64,000 bases of DNA from Pseudomonadota bacterium (GCA_018819925.1 JAHJPG010000091.1:32376-96375); one strand, 5' to 3'. Shown: positions 8,869-17,856, counted from the stretch's first letter. Made by a program: numbers and translations. Notes: generated by a model not told the origin, from the letters alone.

Positions 8869-8922
8869 CCTGCCGCAGACGAAGTTTCACCAACGGGCCC
8901 AACCCATACCGGAGAATGAGTC

Positions 8923-10065
8923 GTGGACCTCGGGCTGACCAGCGAACATCAAATGATCCGCGAGACCGCCAGGCGATTCGCGCGACAGGAGTTGGAGCCG
9001 ATGGTGGCACAGTGCGAGAGCCAGGAGTGCTTTCCCCTGGAGGTGTTTCGCAAGGCCGGAGAACTGGGGCTCTTGGGTCCGTTTTTTCCCTCGGAATACG
9101 GCGGCTCCGACAGCGATCTCCTGAGCAACGCCATAATCATCGAGGAACTGGCCAAGGTCAGCGCCAGCTTCGCCATGTCGGTGGATGTCTCGGCGATCTA
9201 TTTCGGCTACAACCTGTTCAAGCTGGGCAGCCAGGAGCAGAAGACCAAGTACCTGCCGGATATCGTCACCGGCAAAAAACTGGGTTGCTTCGCCCTGACC
9301 GAGCCAAACGCCGGTTCGGACACCTTGTCATTGGCCACCACGGCCAAGCGTCAAGGCGAGCACTTCATAATAAACGGCTCCAAGATATTCATCACCAACG
9401 CTCCCATCGCCGATTACTTCATGGTGGTCACCCGGACCTCCCCCCGCGACGGCATCAAAGGCGGCACGACCTTCATCGTGGAGCGGGGCAGCGAAGGCAT
9501 GGAGGTGGTGGAGATGCACGGCAAGATGGGGGTGAAAAGCTCCCCCACCGGAGAGATATACTTCCACGACCTCAAGGTGCACCAGCGCCAGATTTTGGGG
9601 CAACAGGACCAGGGGTTCCAGGGCATGATGCGCTCGCTCAACATGGAGCGGGCCATGGCCCCGGCCATGGTCATAGGCATGGCCCAGGACTGCCTGGATC
9701 GCAGCCTGGCCTATGTGAAAACCAGGGAGCAGTTCGGCAGGCCCATCGCCGAGTACCAGCTCATCCAGGCCAAGCTGGCCGAAATGGCGATGGGCATCGA
9801 AACCTCGCGCGCCTATCTCCACAAAGTCATCTGGATGGTGGAAAACGGCATGGACGTCACCAAGGAGGCGGCCATCCTGAAGTGCCACTCCACCCGGGTG
9901 GCCACCAATGCCGCCCTGGAGGCCATCCAGATTCACGGCGGTTACGGATACATGCAAGAGTACGGAGTCGAGCGGGCCCTGAGGGACGCCAAGCTGATGG
10001 AGATCGGCGGCGGCACCAACGAGATACAACTGCTGGTGATCGCCCGGGAGTTGCTTCGCGCCTGA
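8923..10065 (+). CDS. Acyl-CoA dehydrogenase (second of two)
   Basis: The flavoprotein (380 aa) starts with GTG 8923, preceded by GGAG at 8911-8914. Family motifs are ALTEPNAGSDT (FAD/substrate), REQFGRPI, IHGGYGYMQEYGVERALRD and GGGTNEIQ. As in the first paralogue, the YEGT Glu is replaced by Gly and a Glu sits in NMERAMAP, the isovaleryl/long-chain-type location. The two enzymes differ clearly along their length, so they probably act at different steps or on different chain types. It lies 54 bp after the ligase gene. Confidence 0.92.
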   Translation: MDLGLTSEHQMIRETARRFARQELEPMVAQCESQECFPLEVFRKAGELGLLGPFFPSEYGGSDSDLLSNAIIIEELAKVSASFAMSVDVSAIYFGYNLFKLGSQEQKTKYLPDIVTGKKLGCFALTEPNAGSDTLSLATTAKRQGEHFIINGSKIFITNAPIADYFMVVTRTSPRDGIKGGTTFIVERGSEGMEVVEMHGKMGVKSSPTGEIYFHDLKVHQRQILGQQDQGFQGMMRSLNMERAMAPAMVIGMAQDCLDRSLAYVKTREQFGRPIAEYQLIQAKLAEMAMGIETSRAYLHKVIWMVENGMDVTKEAAILKCHSTRVATNAALEAIQIHGGYGYMQEYGVERALRDAKLMEIGGGTNEIQLLVIARELLRA

Positions 10066-10110
10066 GGCGCGCGGCGGCTTTCAGGGCGAGGAGTTTGGAG
10101 AAAAGGCAAG

Positions 10111-11010
10111 GTGCAGCACCCCCGGCGCCGCGAGGTGATTGTCAGCGAGGCGCAAGCCGCCTCATGGATAACCGACGGCATGACCATCGCCATCGGCGGC
10201 TTGCTGAGTTCCAGCCATCCCATGGCCCTGATTCGGCAGATCATCCGGCAAGGGGTCAAGGGCCTTACCGTGCTGGCGGGCTCCGCCGGCCTGGAACTGG
10301 ACCTGTTGATCGCGGCGGGCTGCGTGGACAAGGTGGCTGTTTCGCTGATGACCGGCGAGGCGGTTGTAGCCGTGGGGCCCATGTTCCGCGCCGCCGCCCA
10401 AAGCGGCCGGTTGCAGGTGTGGGAGGCGGAGGAAAGCATCTACGCCGCCGGCCTGCAGGCAGCCGCCCTGGGCTTGCCTTTCATGCCCTGCCGGGCTGGG
10501 GTGGGCACATCCCTGCCCCGAATCAATCCCGACCTAAAGGAGTTTCGCGACCCCATCAAGGGCGAGCCGTTGCTGGCGGTTCCGGCCCTGAGGGCCGACG
10601 TGGCCATTCTGCACGCCGACCGCTCCGACCCCTACGGCAATGTGCAGCACGAGGGCACCGGCTTCGGCGACCGGGCCCTTTTCCGGGCCGCCGACAAGGT
10701 GATCGTGCAAGTGGAGAAGATCGTAACCAACGAGGAGATAAGGAGGCGGCCCGAAGCCACCTCCATCCCCGGAGCCGACGCGGTGGTGCGCGCACCCTTG
10801 GGAGCTCATCCCGGCTCCTGCCCCGGCCGTTACCTGGAAGACTTGGCCCACATGAAGGAATATGCGGACGCGGCAAAGGAGGCAGGTGGCAAGGGAAACG
10901 ACGGCAAGCTCGCTTCCTACCTGGAGCGCTACGTGCTGGGGATAACCAACCACCTGGAATACCTGGACGTGATCGGCGCCGGTCGGTTGCTGTCCTTGCA
11001 GGAATTTTGA
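10111..11010 (+). CDS. CoA-transferase family subunit alpha (GctA/IpdA-like)
   Basis: The protein (299 aa, GTG start) belongs to the class I CoA-transferase alpha subunits, with the typical N-terminal ITDGMTIAIGGLLSSSHPM and a mid-protein segment HADRSDPYGNVQHEG. It is encoded 7 bp before its beta partner. Glutaconate CoA-transferase (GctAB) and the ring-opening hydrolase IpdAB share this architecture. The operon context (two acyl-CoA dehydrogenases, DUF35/thiolase) fits either a CoA-transferase that exchanges CoA between acids or a hydrolase that cleaves a cyclic 1,3-dicarbonyl CoA ester. Function depends on the beta subunit. Confidence 0.85.
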   Translation: MQHPRRREVIVSEAQAASWITDGMTIAIGGLLSSSHPMALIRQIIRQGVKGLTVLAGSAGLELDLLIAAGCVDKVAVSLMTGEAVVAVGPMFRAAAQSGRLQVWEAEESIYAAGLQAAALGLPFMPCRAGVGTSLPRINPDLKEFRDPIKGEPLLAVPALRADVAILHADRSDPYGNVQHEGTGFGDRALFRAADKVIVQVEKIVTNEEIRRRPEATSIPGADAVVRAPLGAHPGSCPGRYLEDLAHMKEYADAAKEAGGKGNDGKLASYLERYVLGITNHLEYLDVIGAGRLLSLQEF

Positions 11011-11017
11011 GGGCCCC

Positions 11018-11815
11018 ATGGGATGTGCCGAAGATTATAGCGCCGCCGAGTTGATGGCGGTTTTTCTTTCCCGGGACCTGCGCGACGGGGAGATGGCTCA
11101 CCTGGGGGCCAACCAGCCGGTGCCCAGGGCGGCGGTGCTGCTGGCCCATCTCACCCACGCACCCAACATGAAGGTCTCGCAGTCCCTGACCCTGGCCAAC
11201 CTCATCGACGTCCCGCGTCCGGTGCCCTACTCGGAATTTTTCACCGACTGGCGGCGCGCCCGCTGGGCCGAAAGCTATCGCCTGGGCCATGAGGTATTCG
11301 CGGACGTGAAACGCTTCGCCGACTTTTTCTTCCTCGGTGGCATCCAGATCGACCGCTTCGGCAACGTGAATTTGATCGGCACCGGAACCGATTATCGCCG
11401 TTTGGATTTCAGGGGGCCGGGCTCGGGGGCGGCGGCCATGGCCTCCACCTTTTGCCCGCGCTACTACCTGGTGGCGGGGGATCACAACAAGCGCCTGTTG
11501 GTGGACAAGGTGGATTTCATCTCCGCTTTCGGCTTCGGCGACGGCGGAAGGGAAGCCAGAAACGCCCTGGGGCTGCCCGGCGGTGGCCCAAAATATCTGG
11601 TCACCCCCCTTTGCGTGATGGACTTCGAGCCGGAAACCAAACGCATGCGCCTGGCCTCGCTTCATCCGGGGGTCGCGCTGGAACAGGTGCTGGAAAACAC
11701 CTCCTTCGATCCGGTCCTGCCCGAGAATATCCCCACCACTGCGGCTCCCACCAGCGAAGAACTGGCCGTGCTCCGCGGGCGCATAGACCCACAGGGCACG
11801 CTAAGGCGGGGCTAG
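11018..11815 (+). CDS. CoA-transferase family subunit beta (GctB/IpdB-like)
   Basis: The beta subunit (265 aa) starts at ATG 11018 with GAGGG just upstream. Family features include LTHAPN followed by a strand, then GGIQIDRFGNVN and GSGAAAMAS. In GctB the catalytic glutamate sits shortly after the THAPN segment; here the sequence is MKVSQSLTLANL, with no acidic residue. That resembles IpdB-type proteins, which are not transferases. This is read by eye and needs an alignment. It closes the catabolic operon: the next gene begins 243 bp downstream. Confidence 0.83.
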   Translation: MGCAEDYSAAELMAVFLSRDLRDGEMAHLGANQPVPRAAVLLAHLTHAPNMKVSQSLTLANLIDVPRPVPYSEFFTDWRRARWAESYRLGHEVFADVKRFADFFFLGGIQIDRFGNVNLIGTGTDYRRLDFRGPGSGAAAMASTFCPRYYLVAGDHNKRLLVDKVDFISAFGFGDGGREARNALGLPGGGPKYLVTPLCVMDFEPETKRMRLASLHPGVALEQVLENTSFDPVLPENIPTTAAPTSEELAVLRGRIDPQGTLRRG

Positions 11816-12058
11816 CGGTTCCGTTTCTTTCCCAAAGGGATGTGGCCCCAAGAAATCGGACCGTGGTGTAAGGCGGTAGGCGCCAATTCCAGGTAACCCC
11901 AAGAGGGCCCGAGCCCACCGCAAGCCGGGACCTACCCGGGGCGCGGCGCTGACCCCGTGCGCCCTAACCCACTAATTTGCTAATATTTATATATAGGTTG
12001 TCGGAGGATGAACTGGGCAACCGGTTTATCGTTAATATTCTTTCGTGGTTAAGCTAAC
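11816..12058. other. Intergenic region between operons, AT-rich promoter candidate
   Basis: No gene is visible in these 243 bp. The first part is GC-rich like the genome. Bases about 11970-12055 are markedly AT-rich and contain TATATA at 11991-11996 and further AT tracts just before the GT2 start. This is the likely promoter zone for the following operon, but no convincing -35/-10 pair could be assigned. An imperfect stem (CCGTTTCTT / AAGAAATCGG) lies at 11821-11861, without a T-run. Confidence 0.4.
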
Positions 12059-12787
12059 ATGAGCAGGGGTGCCGCAGTGCATGCGCAACCTACGCCGGGG
12101 CCTGAACAGGCGCTTCAGCCCGCGCCAGCGGTATCCATAATCGTTCCGGTTTACAACGAGCAGGAAGTCATCCCAAGCCTTTTTTCGGGCCTGGCCGGCC
12201 TGGCCCGGGAACTGCGGGCCGAGATCATCGTGGTGGACGATGGCTCCGAAGACGCCAGCCCCCAGCTTTTGCAGAGTTGTGAAGGCTTCGTCTACGTGCG
12301 CATTGCCCACTCCGGAAAGAGCGCCGCCCTGGCCGCCGGGTTGGACCGGGCCCGGGCTCCGGTCAGCGTGACCATCGACGCCGATTTGCAGGAAGACCCG
12401 TCCCATATCCCCGAGCTGCTCACCCTGTTGGAGCAAGGCCATGACTGCGCCTACGGGGTTCGGGTGCTCCGCCAAGACAGCCTCTGGGGCAAGCGCCTGC
12501 CCTCCATGGTCTACAATCTGCTGGTCTTTGTTCTGTTCGGCCATAATTTCAGGGACGTGAACTGCGGCCTGCGCGCCGCCCCCACCCAGCGGCTGCGCTC
12601 CCTGGAGTGGAATCGGGGGGCCCATCGCCTAGTGCCTTTGCTGATTCTTCGGCAGGGGGGGCGGGTCAAGGGGATGCCGGTGCGGCACCGCCGACGCCCG
12701 GCCGGGCGCTCCAAGTACACCTCATTTCGTCGTTACCCCCTTTCCCTGCGCCACTTGCTGTGCCTGCGGTTTGCCGGCCATGTTTGA
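12059..12787 (+). CDS. Family 2 glycosyltransferase (DPM1-like)
   Basis: The protein (242 aa) has a GT-A fold close to dolichyl-/undecaprenyl-phosphate sugar transferases. It contains SIIVPVYNEQEVIP near the N-terminus, VVDDGSEDAS (nucleotide binding) and DADLQEDP, the DxD-type metal site. There are no C-terminal membrane helices, as in soluble DPM1-like enzymes. ATG 12059 lacks a clear ribosome site; GTG 12077, 7 bp after AGGGG, is an alternative. It overlaps the FAD oxidoreductase by 8 bp, so the two are probably translated together. Sugar donor and acceptor are unknown. Confidence 0.85.
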   Translation: MSRGAAVHAQPTPGPEQALQPAPAVSIIVPVYNEQEVIPSLFSGLAGLARELRAEIIVVDDGSEDASPQLLQSCEGFVYVRIAHSGKSAALAAGLDRARAPVSVTIDADLQEDPSHIPELLTLLEQGHDCAYGVRVLRQDSLWGKRLPSMVYNLLVFVLFGHNFRDVNCGLRAAPTQRLRSLEWNRGAHRLVPLLILRQGGRVKGMPVRHRRRPAGRSKYTSFRRYPLSLRHLLCLRFAGHV

Positions 12788-14060
12788 CGCGGTGGTGTTG
12801 GGAGGCGGTTATGCCGGCTTGGCCGCCGCCCGCCATCTGGTGCAAGGCGGGGCCAGATGCCTGCTCCTGGAAGCCTCGGACGGCCTGGGCGGGGCGGGGC
12901 GTTGCGGCACGGTGGCCGGCGAGAGCGTGGAGTGGTTTTATCACCACATCAAGCCCCAAGACATCCATCTGCTGGAACTCATCGCCGGGATGGGCCTGGA
13001 GGACTCCCTGCTGTGGCGAGAGACTTTCATGGCCTTCTACCTGGAGCAGCGGCTCTATCCTTTCAGCCGGCCCCTGGATCTGCTGCGCTTCGCCCCCTTT
13101 ACCCTGGCCGACAAGCTGCGCTTTTGCGCGGGCATGCTCAGCTCTCGCTTCACCCAGAGCCAAGACTTGGCCGGGGTGAGCGCCAAGGAGTGGATAGTGC
13201 GCCATTGGGGCCAGAGCGTGTACCGCAAGATGATGGCTCCCATGATGCGCAACAAATTCGGCATACCCCCAGAGCGGGTGTGCGCCGGTTTCCTGCACGG
13301 CCGCATCAAGGGGCTCTCGGCCACCAAGGCCAAGGGGGTGGGCGGCGAAATGCTGGGCTATCTGGACGGCGGCCTGGACCGCCTGGCTCGCCGTTTGGGG
13401 CGGGATCTGCAGCAGGGGGCCGAGCTTCTCTTGGAAGCGCCGGTGACCGCCTTGGAGCGCACCAGGGAGGGGTATCTGGTGCATGGCGGCGGCCGCAGCC
13501 ACGCCGCCAAGGTGGTGGTCAACACCCTGCCGCTCAACTACTTCGCCCGTCTGCCGGTGAACTTCAGCTTCGAGAGCCGGGTGAAGTACCAAGGCGCGGC
13601 CTGCGCCCTCATGGCCTTGGACCGGCCCTTGGAGTTGCCCTACTGGACCAACATCCTGGAGCCGGGCTTTTCCTTCAAGGTGGTGGTGAACCAGTCCCGG
13701 CTGGGACGCCACCGGGCCAACCTGGTCTATTGCGCGGCCTATCTGCCCGACGACCATTCCTTGATAACCGCGCCGCCCCAACAGGTGCGCGACACCTACC
13801 TCCAGGATCTGAGGGCCATGGCGGGGCCGGTGGAATTGATAGACTGCCTGGTGACCCAGAGCCCGGTGGCCACCCCGGTGTTCGACGTGGACTACCGCCA
13901 ACAAACCCATGATTTGCAGAGTCGTCTGTCCGGCGTGTTTTTCGCGGGCAACGCCACCATCTATCCCCACAGCCGCACGCTCAGCAGCGTTATCGGCTCG
14001 GGGCAAAGGGCGGCAACCATGGCCCTGGAGCGCCTGGCCGCCGTGGCACGGGCGGCCTGA
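12780..14060 (+). CDS. FAD-dependent oxidoreductase (amine-oxidase/protoporphyrinogen-oxidase fold)
   Basis: The N-terminus VVLGGGYAGLAAARHL is a dinucleotide-binding motif, followed by LLLEASDGLGG, the FAD-ribose Glu and glycine-rich region of the amine oxidase/HpnE/PPOX superfamily. The C-terminal SGVFFAGNATIYPHSRTLSSVIGSGQRAA matches the FAD-binding end of this fold. ATG 12780 is preferred over TTG 12771. Length is 426 aa. COG1232-type oxidoreductases often accompany glycan or lipid biosynthesis genes, which agrees with the overlapping GT2 upstream and the radical SAM gene 25 bp downstream. The substrate is unknown. Confidence 0.82.
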   Translation: MFDAVVLGGGYAGLAAARHLVQGGARCLLLEASDGLGGAGRCGTVAGESVEWFYHHIKPQDIHLLELIAGMGLEDSLLWRETFMAFYLEQRLYPFSRPLDLLRFAPFTLADKLRFCAGMLSSRFTQSQDLAGVSAKEWIVRHWGQSVYRKMMAPMMRNKFGIPPERVCAGFLHGRIKGLSATKAKGVGGEMLGYLDGGLDRLARRLGRDLQQGAELLLEAPVTALERTREGYLVHGGGRSHAAKVVVNTLPLNYFARLPVNFSFESRVKYQGAACALMALDRPLELPYWTNILEPGFSFKVVVNQSRLGRHRANLVYCAAYLPDDHSLITAPPQQVRDTYLQDLRAMAGPVELIDCLVTQSPVATPVFDVDYRQQTHDLQSRLSGVFFAGNATIYPHSRTLSSVIGSGQRAATMALERLAAVARAA

Positions 14061-14085
14061 GGGCCAAAAAGGAGCGACAGCAGCG

Positions 14086-15519
14086 GTGCAGGTGCTTTTC
14101 GTGGCGGACATCAAGAACTTCGCCCTGGGCGGCTTCGAGCCCCTGGGGGTGGAATACCTCTCGGCCTGTTTGAAAAAGGCGGGCCACACCCCGCACATCT
14201 GCGACCTGGACCTCACCGACGCGGCGGCCACCATAAAAGAGCACGGCATCAAGCTGGTGGCTTACAGCGTGGTCACCGGGACCCACCAGCGCTTCGCCCA
14301 GTTCAACCGCCGCCTCAAAAGTTTGTTCCCGCTCACCAGCATCTTCGGCGGGCCCCATCCCACCTTCGTGCCCTCGGTGCTGGAGGATGAGCCGGGCATT
14401 GACCTGATCTGCGTGGGCGAGGGCGAGCGGGCCCTGGTGGAGCTGTGCGACCGTCTGGACCAGGGCCGCGGCCTGGAAGGCATCCCCAACCTGCGGATGA
14501 AAAAGGGCGGGTGCGTCGTGGCCGGCCCGGTGGAGCCGGGGCAGCGCTCCCTGGACGAGTTGCCCTTCCCGGACCGGGAGTTGCTCTACGACAAGTTTCC
14601 CCATTTGGCCCGCACCCCCATGAAGACGGTGCTGGCCGGGAGGGGCTGCACCTTCAAGTGCTCCTATTGCTTCCACCGCGATTTCATGACCAAGCACGGC
14701 CTGCGCAACAAAGTGCGCATGCGCCGGGTGGGCCTGCTGGTGCGGGAGCTGGCCGGGCTGCGGGACCAATATCCGGTGCAGTTTTTCCGCTTTGTGGACG
14801 CCTCCCTGGGCTTCAGCAAGAAGTGGCTGCGCCAGTTTTCCCCGGCCTATGCCCAGGGTGTGGGGGTGCCCTTCAGCTGCGCCCTGAATCCCTTGCAGGC
14901 CGACGACGAGGTGATGAGCCTACTCAAGCGGGCGGGCTGCCACAGCGTGAACTGGTCGGTGGAGACCGGGGACGAGGGGCTTAGGCGCTCGGTGCTCAAC
15001 CGGCCGGTGCCCGACGACAAGATCTACGAGATGGGCCGCTTGCTGAAAAGGCACGGCCTGGTGAGCTGGGTGCAAAACATGGTGGGCCTGCCGGGCGGCT
15101 CCCTGGCGGCGGACTTCAAGACCCTGGACATGAACATCGCCTTGAAGCCGGCCTTTGCCACGGTGTCGTTCCTCACGCCCTATCCCGGCACGCCCATCCA
15201 CGACCTGGCCCAGGACATGGGCCTTTTCGACGGCGACCTCAGCGGCCTGGACCAGGCCTACTTCCACGGCTCGGTGCTCAAGGTGGAGCGCAAGCAGGAG
15301 CTGGCCAACCTGGGCAGGCTGTTCGCCCTGACCGTGGAGTTTCCCTGGCTGCGGCCCATGCTGCCTGGTCTGATCCGCCTGCCCTTGGGGCCGGTCTACG
15401 AGGTGCTGCGCAAGGGATGGAAGGGCTGGTGCATGGTCAGCCGGGTCATGCCCAACCGGCCTACCGCCGGGGACTTCGCCCGCACCGCCTGGCGCCTGTT
15501 ATCCGGGGCCGCCGGGTAA
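14086..15519 (+). CDS. B12-binding-domain radical SAM protein
   Basis: The N-terminal domain (residues 1-140) is a cobalamin-binding Rossmann fold (GGFEPLGVEYLSACLKKAG, FGGPHPTF). It is followed by a radical SAM core with CxxxCxxC at Cys188, Cys192 and Cys195 (GCTFKCSYC). The DxHxxG cobalamin-ligand motif is not obvious. Such proteins carry out methylations or rearrangements of lipids, hopanoids, Bchl side chains and natural products. GTG 14086 is used because the upstream in-frame residues overlap the previous gene. Length is 477 aa. It is convergent with, and overlaps by 21 bp, the membrane glycosyltransferase gene. Confidence 0.85.
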   Translation: MQVLFVADIKNFALGGFEPLGVEYLSACLKKAGHTPHICDLDLTDAAATIKEHGIKLVAYSVVTGTHQRFAQFNRRLKSLFPLTSIFGGPHPTFVPSVLEDEPGIDLICVGEGERALVELCDRLDQGRGLEGIPNLRMKKGGCVVAGPVEPGQRSLDELPFPDRELLYDKFPHLARTPMKTVLAGRGCTFKCSYCFHRDFMTKHGLRNKVRMRRVGLLVRELAGLRDQYPVQFFRFVDASLGFSKKWLRQFSPAYAQGVGVPFSCALNPLQADDEVMSLLKRAGCHSVNWSVETGDEGLRRSVLNRPVPDDKIYEMGRLLKRHGLVSWVQNMVGLPGGSLAADFKTLDMNIALKPAFATVSFLTPYPGTPIHDLAQDMGLFDGDLSGLDQAYFHGSVLKVERKQELANLGRLFALTVEFPWLRPMLPGLIRLPLGPVYEVLRKGWKGWCMVSRVMPNRPTAGDFARTAWRLLSGAAG

Positions 15520-17856
15520 AACCTCCACCCGATCCAATAATAGGTAGCAGTCCCGCTCTGGGCAGGAGTGCCAGGCCAGGCCCAGTTCGTGCCAGCCCCG
15601 GACCTGGGGAGGAAGCTCCACCACCAGGGAAAGGCCTTTATCAAAGGGCAAGGTGGCCAAGGCGCGGCCGTCCAGGCTCAAAGCGACCTGCCCCGGCTGG
15701 CCCGCCCGGGCCACCAGCCGCAGGCGGGCCGCCCCGCCGGGGAAAAACAACCTTCCGCTGATCCAGCCGCCGTTGCTCAGGCTGCGGCCCCGCATATCCC
15801 AGGGAAAGGCGTTTTCCACCCACAGGGGCGCCTGGGGGCCACCATGCATGAACTCGGCCTCCAGGGCACGGGGCGGCCACAGCCTGGCCCCGATGAGCGG
15901 GGCCGTGGCCAGCAGGGCCAGGCCCAGCACCAGCACCAGGGCTTCGCGCATGGGCAGCCGCCAGGCCTTCTCCCCGGCGGGCGCGGGCCCTTGCCAGGCC
16001 AGAAAAGCCAGGGCGGCCAGGGCCAGGGCCACCAGACCGGCGATCCAGGGCAGCAGTGGCGAATAGACAAAGGTGCTGGGCAGCAGATGATAAAACACCA
16101 GGCCCAGCCGTTCCTGGGCCAGGGACGCCACCGGGTTAATCAGACCCGAGCGGCACCAACGCAGGGCTGGGATCAGGACGATCACCAGGGTGTAGGCCAG
16201 GCCCCACAGGGCCGCTCCCCAGGCCAGCAGCCGCCACCAGGGGCGGGCCAGGGCCGAAAGCATCACCCCCAGGAACAGGGCCAGGGCCGGGAAGGCCACC
16301 AGGTACAGCCGGGCGGGCAGGTCGAACCCCCCCTGCCAGCGGTACCAGCGCATGAGGCAGACCATGCCCACGTAGACGATGATGGGCGCCAGGGCGGTGA
16401 GGGCCGGGCGGGTGTGGCGGCGCAGGGCGGCGGGCACCCCGGCCGGGGCCAGCAGGAACAGGGGGGCGATCAGCAGCAGGCCGAAGGCCTGATCAAACGC
16501 CAGGCCGCCGAACATCACCCACAACGGGGTCCACATGCTTTCGTTACGGGCCCACAGGCCCAGCCCTTCCTTCAACTCGCCCAGGAAGTTCCGCGGCCAC
16601 GCGCCAGCCGGCAGCACCAGCACCGCCAACAGGGCCAACACCCCGGCGCACAGGGCGGCGAGCAAGGCCCGTCGCGCGCCCACCCGGGACTCCAGCCACC
16701 AGAACCCGGCCACCAGCATAAGCCCCCCGCCCAGGGCGGCCAGGCGGAACTTGATGAAATACAGGCAGGCGCTCACCGCCACCAGGCCCAGCCCCACGGC
16801 CAGGGGGCGGCGGGGCGCGGCCTGGGCCAGGCGCAGGCCCACCACCAACAGCAGCATGCCCGGCGCTTCGCTGAGGGCGTGCTGGCCCAGAGAAAGCACC
16901 GGGGCGGAAAACAGCACAAGCCCCACGCTGGCTGCGGCTATCCCCTTGCCCAGGCCAGCCCGCTCCAGCCAGGCATGGAGCTGCCCGGCCAGCAGGGCCA
17001 TGATTCCGGCAAAAAAAAGCATCACCCCAAGGCGGCCCCCCAGGGCGTAGGCCGGGTAGATGAACAGGGGAAAGTAAGAATTGGAATAGCCGAGGGTCCA
17101 ACGCAGGCCGCCGCTCCAGCGGCAGAAATAAAACTCGCGGTACTGTTTGCCGGTCACCGTGACTTCCTGGTCCAGGCTTCCGTGCCGGTCCAGGCTGTGG
17201 GCCATCAGCAGATAGGACACCTCGTCCCCGGCGGTGCTGGAGGCCTGCTTCACCCACAGGCCAGTCATGGCCAGGATGGTGAACACGGCCAGGAAGATGG
17301 CCACCTGCCCCCGCCAGCCCAGGCCCGCGCCTGAGTTGGCCCGGGGCCGCAACCAGGCCCGCCCCAACAGCCAGAGCAGTACAACGGCCTTGGCGGTGAG
17401 CAAGGCCACCACACCCAAGGCCAGGGGCAGCATCCCCGCCCCGGGCCGTCCCCACCACCAAGCCCCCAGGGCGCAGGCCGCCAAGAGAGCATAGGAGGCC
17501 AGGTCCCAGGCCCGGGCCCGGGAAGCGGTGTCCGCCAGAGAGGGGGCGCGGGAGGACGGGACCAGCCAGAGCAGCAAATCCAGGCAGAGGCTACCGGCCA
17601 GGGCCAGGCCGGGCAGGGTAAGAAAGGCGAAGCGCCTCAGGCCCCAGGGCTGCACGCAACCCCACAGCCCGGCGGGGGCGGCATCGGGCAGCACCAGCAG
17701 ATCCCATAGCCAGCGCAACAAGACGGCGGCCAGCAGAGTCAGAATCGCGCAGGCGGCCAGGTGGCCGGGGGCGGTGTTTTTTAGCATACGGACCAAGGCA
17801 GACAAGCGAATCCCCGGGTGCGGGTTGCGCGCCGTCAAGGCACAAGAAACGCTCAC
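15499..17856 (-). CDS. Large polytopic membrane protein, GT39/PMT-like glycosyltransferase with C-terminal beta domain
   Basis: The protein (785 aa) has about a dozen hydrophobic helices over residues 30-650, and a periplasmic-type beta-rich C-terminal domain of about 120 residues (about 660-785). Its membrane part is clearly homologous to the protein at 56656: both share LPD near helix 1, LSEAP, GLLL after a DQA(F/Y) motif, WYRWxGG and ARPWWRL. The extra C-terminal domain is absent there. The fold and context suggest a polyprenyl-phosphate-sugar-dependent glycosyltransferase, but no catalytic residues are assigned. The start is uncertain: GTG 17856 or ATG 17787. It overlaps the radical SAM gene tail to tail. 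Confidence 0.7.
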   Translation of the reverse strand: MSVSCALTARNPHPGIRLSALVRMLKNTAPGHLAACAILTLLAAVLLRWLWDLLVLPDAAPAGLWGCVQPWGLRRFAFLTLPGLALAGSLCLDLLLWLVPSSRAPSLADTASRARAWDLASYALLAACALGAWWWGRPGAGMLPLALGVVALLTAKAVVLLWLLGRAWLRPRANSGAGLGWRGQVAIFLAVFTILAMTGLWVKQASSTAGDEVSYLLMAHSLDRHGSLDQEVTVTGKQYREFYFCRWSGGLRWTLGYSNSYFPLFIYPAYALGGRLGVMLFFAGIMALLAGQLHAWLERAGLGKGIAAASVGLVLFSAPVLSLGQHALSEAPGMLLLVVGLRLAQAAPRRPLAVGLGLVAVSACLYFIKFRLAALGGGLMLVAGFWWLESRVGARRALLAALCAGVLALLAVLVLPAGAWPRNFLGELKEGLGLWARNESMWTPLWVMFGGLAFDQAFGLLLIAPLFLLAPAGVPAALRRHTRPALTALAPIIVYVGMVCLMRWYRWQGGFDLPARLYLVAFPALALFLGVMLSALARPWWRLLAWGAALWGLAYTLVIVLIPALRWCRSGLINPVASLAQERLGLVFYHLLPSTFVYSPLLPWIAGLVALALAALAFLAWQGPAPAGEKAWRLPMREALVLVLGLALLATAPLIGARLWPPRALEAEFMHGGPQAPLWVENAFPWDMRGRSLSNGGWISGRLFFPGGAARLRLVARAGQPGQVALSLDGRALATLPFDKGLSLVVELPPQVRGWHELGLAWHSCPERDCYLLLDRVEVLPGGPG

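Noticed and set aside
7986..11054. A 1022-codon open frame on the plus strand
   Set aside because: It crosses the ligase, acyl-CoA dehydrogenase and CoA-transferase genes in another frame and has the Arg/Gly/Pro/His-rich composition of a high-GC shadow frame.
12666..14252. A 528-codon minus-strand open frame
   Set aside because: It lies opposite the FAD oxidoreductase and GT2 genes, both of which have clear family motifs.
15568..17334. A 588-codon plus-strand open frame
   Set aside because: It is antisense to the membrane glycosyltransferase and consists of Gln/Gly/Pro/His-rich low-complexity sequence without any domain.
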